Translations under genes and position numbers: made by a program
Source: Zoogloeaceae bacterium
Lineage (GTDB): Bacteria; Pseudomonadota; Gammaproteobacteria; Burkholderiales; Rhodocyclaceae
Direction: 5' to 3'
Assembly: GCA_031290955.1 (NCBI GenBank)
Contig: JAISLJ010000044.1
Span: 1-5,655, forward strand
DNA length: 5,655 nt
The notes under the pieces: model-generated
Told to the model about the DNA's origin: nothing
The model's input: only the letters and a program-made list of their open reading frames with translations
Databases searched by the model: none
Shown: positions 5,382 to 5,655 of the stretch, piece by piece
Numbering within the stretch: position 1 is the stretch's first letter
How the letters are laid out: every line of letters starts with the position of its first letter

Positions 5382-5655
5382 AATGCCCTTTGACGGGACT
5401 GCCTCTGGATTCCGGCCTTTCCCCCATGCCGACGGCGATTCCACCGCTCTGGCGACTGGGATTTCGCCCCTTTTTCCTGGGCGGCGCGGCTTTCGCCCTC
5501 TGCGCCATCGGCCTGTGGATTTTCGTGTACGCGGACGGCGGCGCGCTGGCCTGGGAGCCGCTCGGCGGCTGGCTGGGCTGGCATCGGCACGAAATGCCGT
5601 TCGGCTTCGCGCTGGCCATCGTCGCCGGATTCCTGCTCACCGCGGTACAGAACTG
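5378..5655 (+). CDS. nnrS: NnrS family heme/copper membrane protein (5' part)
   Basis: The first 92 residues of an NnrS protein are present; the gene runs off the right edge (full-length members have about 400 residues and a dozen membrane helices). Family marks are PPLWRLGFRPFFLGG (22-36), leading into a first membrane helix (about 31-51), and GWHRHEMPFGFALA (67-80), opening the second helix and continuing to GFLLTAVQN. The WHxHEM histidines (His69, His71) are candidate metal ligands. NnrS is an integral membrane heme- and copper-containing protein that protects against nitric oxide and iron nitrosylation in denitrifiers and pathogens. AGGAGA 7 bases before ATG 5378 is a good ribosome site, and the ATGA overlap couples it to the DUF3050 gene. 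Its base composition returns to high GC (about 77% over 5521-5580 by hand count). A break in the upstream gene could lower its translation, though it has its own ribosome site. Confidence 0.92.
   Translation, partial: MKCPLTGLPLDSGLSPMPTAIPPLWRLGFRPFFLGGAAFALCAIGLWIFVYADGGALAWEPLGGWLGWHRHEMPFGFALAIVAGFLLTAVQN

Noticed and set aside
1..5655. CRISPR arrays, tRNA or rRNA genes
   Set aside because: I saw no regularly spaced repeats and no tRNA- or rRNA-like sequence on either strand.

Overview
The window looks like chromosomal DNA of a high-GC betaproteobacterium, probably near the Rhodocyclales/Nitrosomonadales. This rests on an FlrB/FleS-type flagellar kinase, a zapD-yacG pair with overlapping ends, a canonical PrmB and an NnrS protein. 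It is inferred from protein families and base composition, not from any search. All confident genes are on the + strand.

Layout. Positions 1-297 hold no confident gene; a short minus-strand frame (116-265) may be a gene remnant. Positions 298-1500 encode an FlrB-like sensor histidine kinase. The response regulator expected next to it is absent: only a five-codon frame and about 300 bases of apparently non-coding DNA follow. zapD (FtsZ-associated division protein) and yacG (zinc-binding gyrase inhibitor) then overlap by 4 bases. After a gap with a plausible sigma-70 promoter comes prmB (glutamine methyltransferase for ribosomal protein uL3). So 1826-3834 is a housekeeping block.

Downstream of prmB is a 576-base non-coding stretch, poorer in GC, with a near-perfect 46-base palindrome, a loose FNR/NNR-like site, a tandem pair of operator-like dyads and a 35-base A/T-rich hairpin. 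It leads to a DUF3050 (heme-oxygenase-like) gene whose frame breaks near position 5067. The DUF3050 reading ends in an ATGA overlap with nnrS, a membrane heme/copper protein linked to nitric oxide tolerance, which runs off the right edge.

The most interesting part is 4190-5655: an apparently regulated, translationally coupled DUF3050-nnrS pair with a disrupted first gene. The coupling suggests a role for DUF3050 in nitric oxide or nitrosative stress, but this is inference from context.
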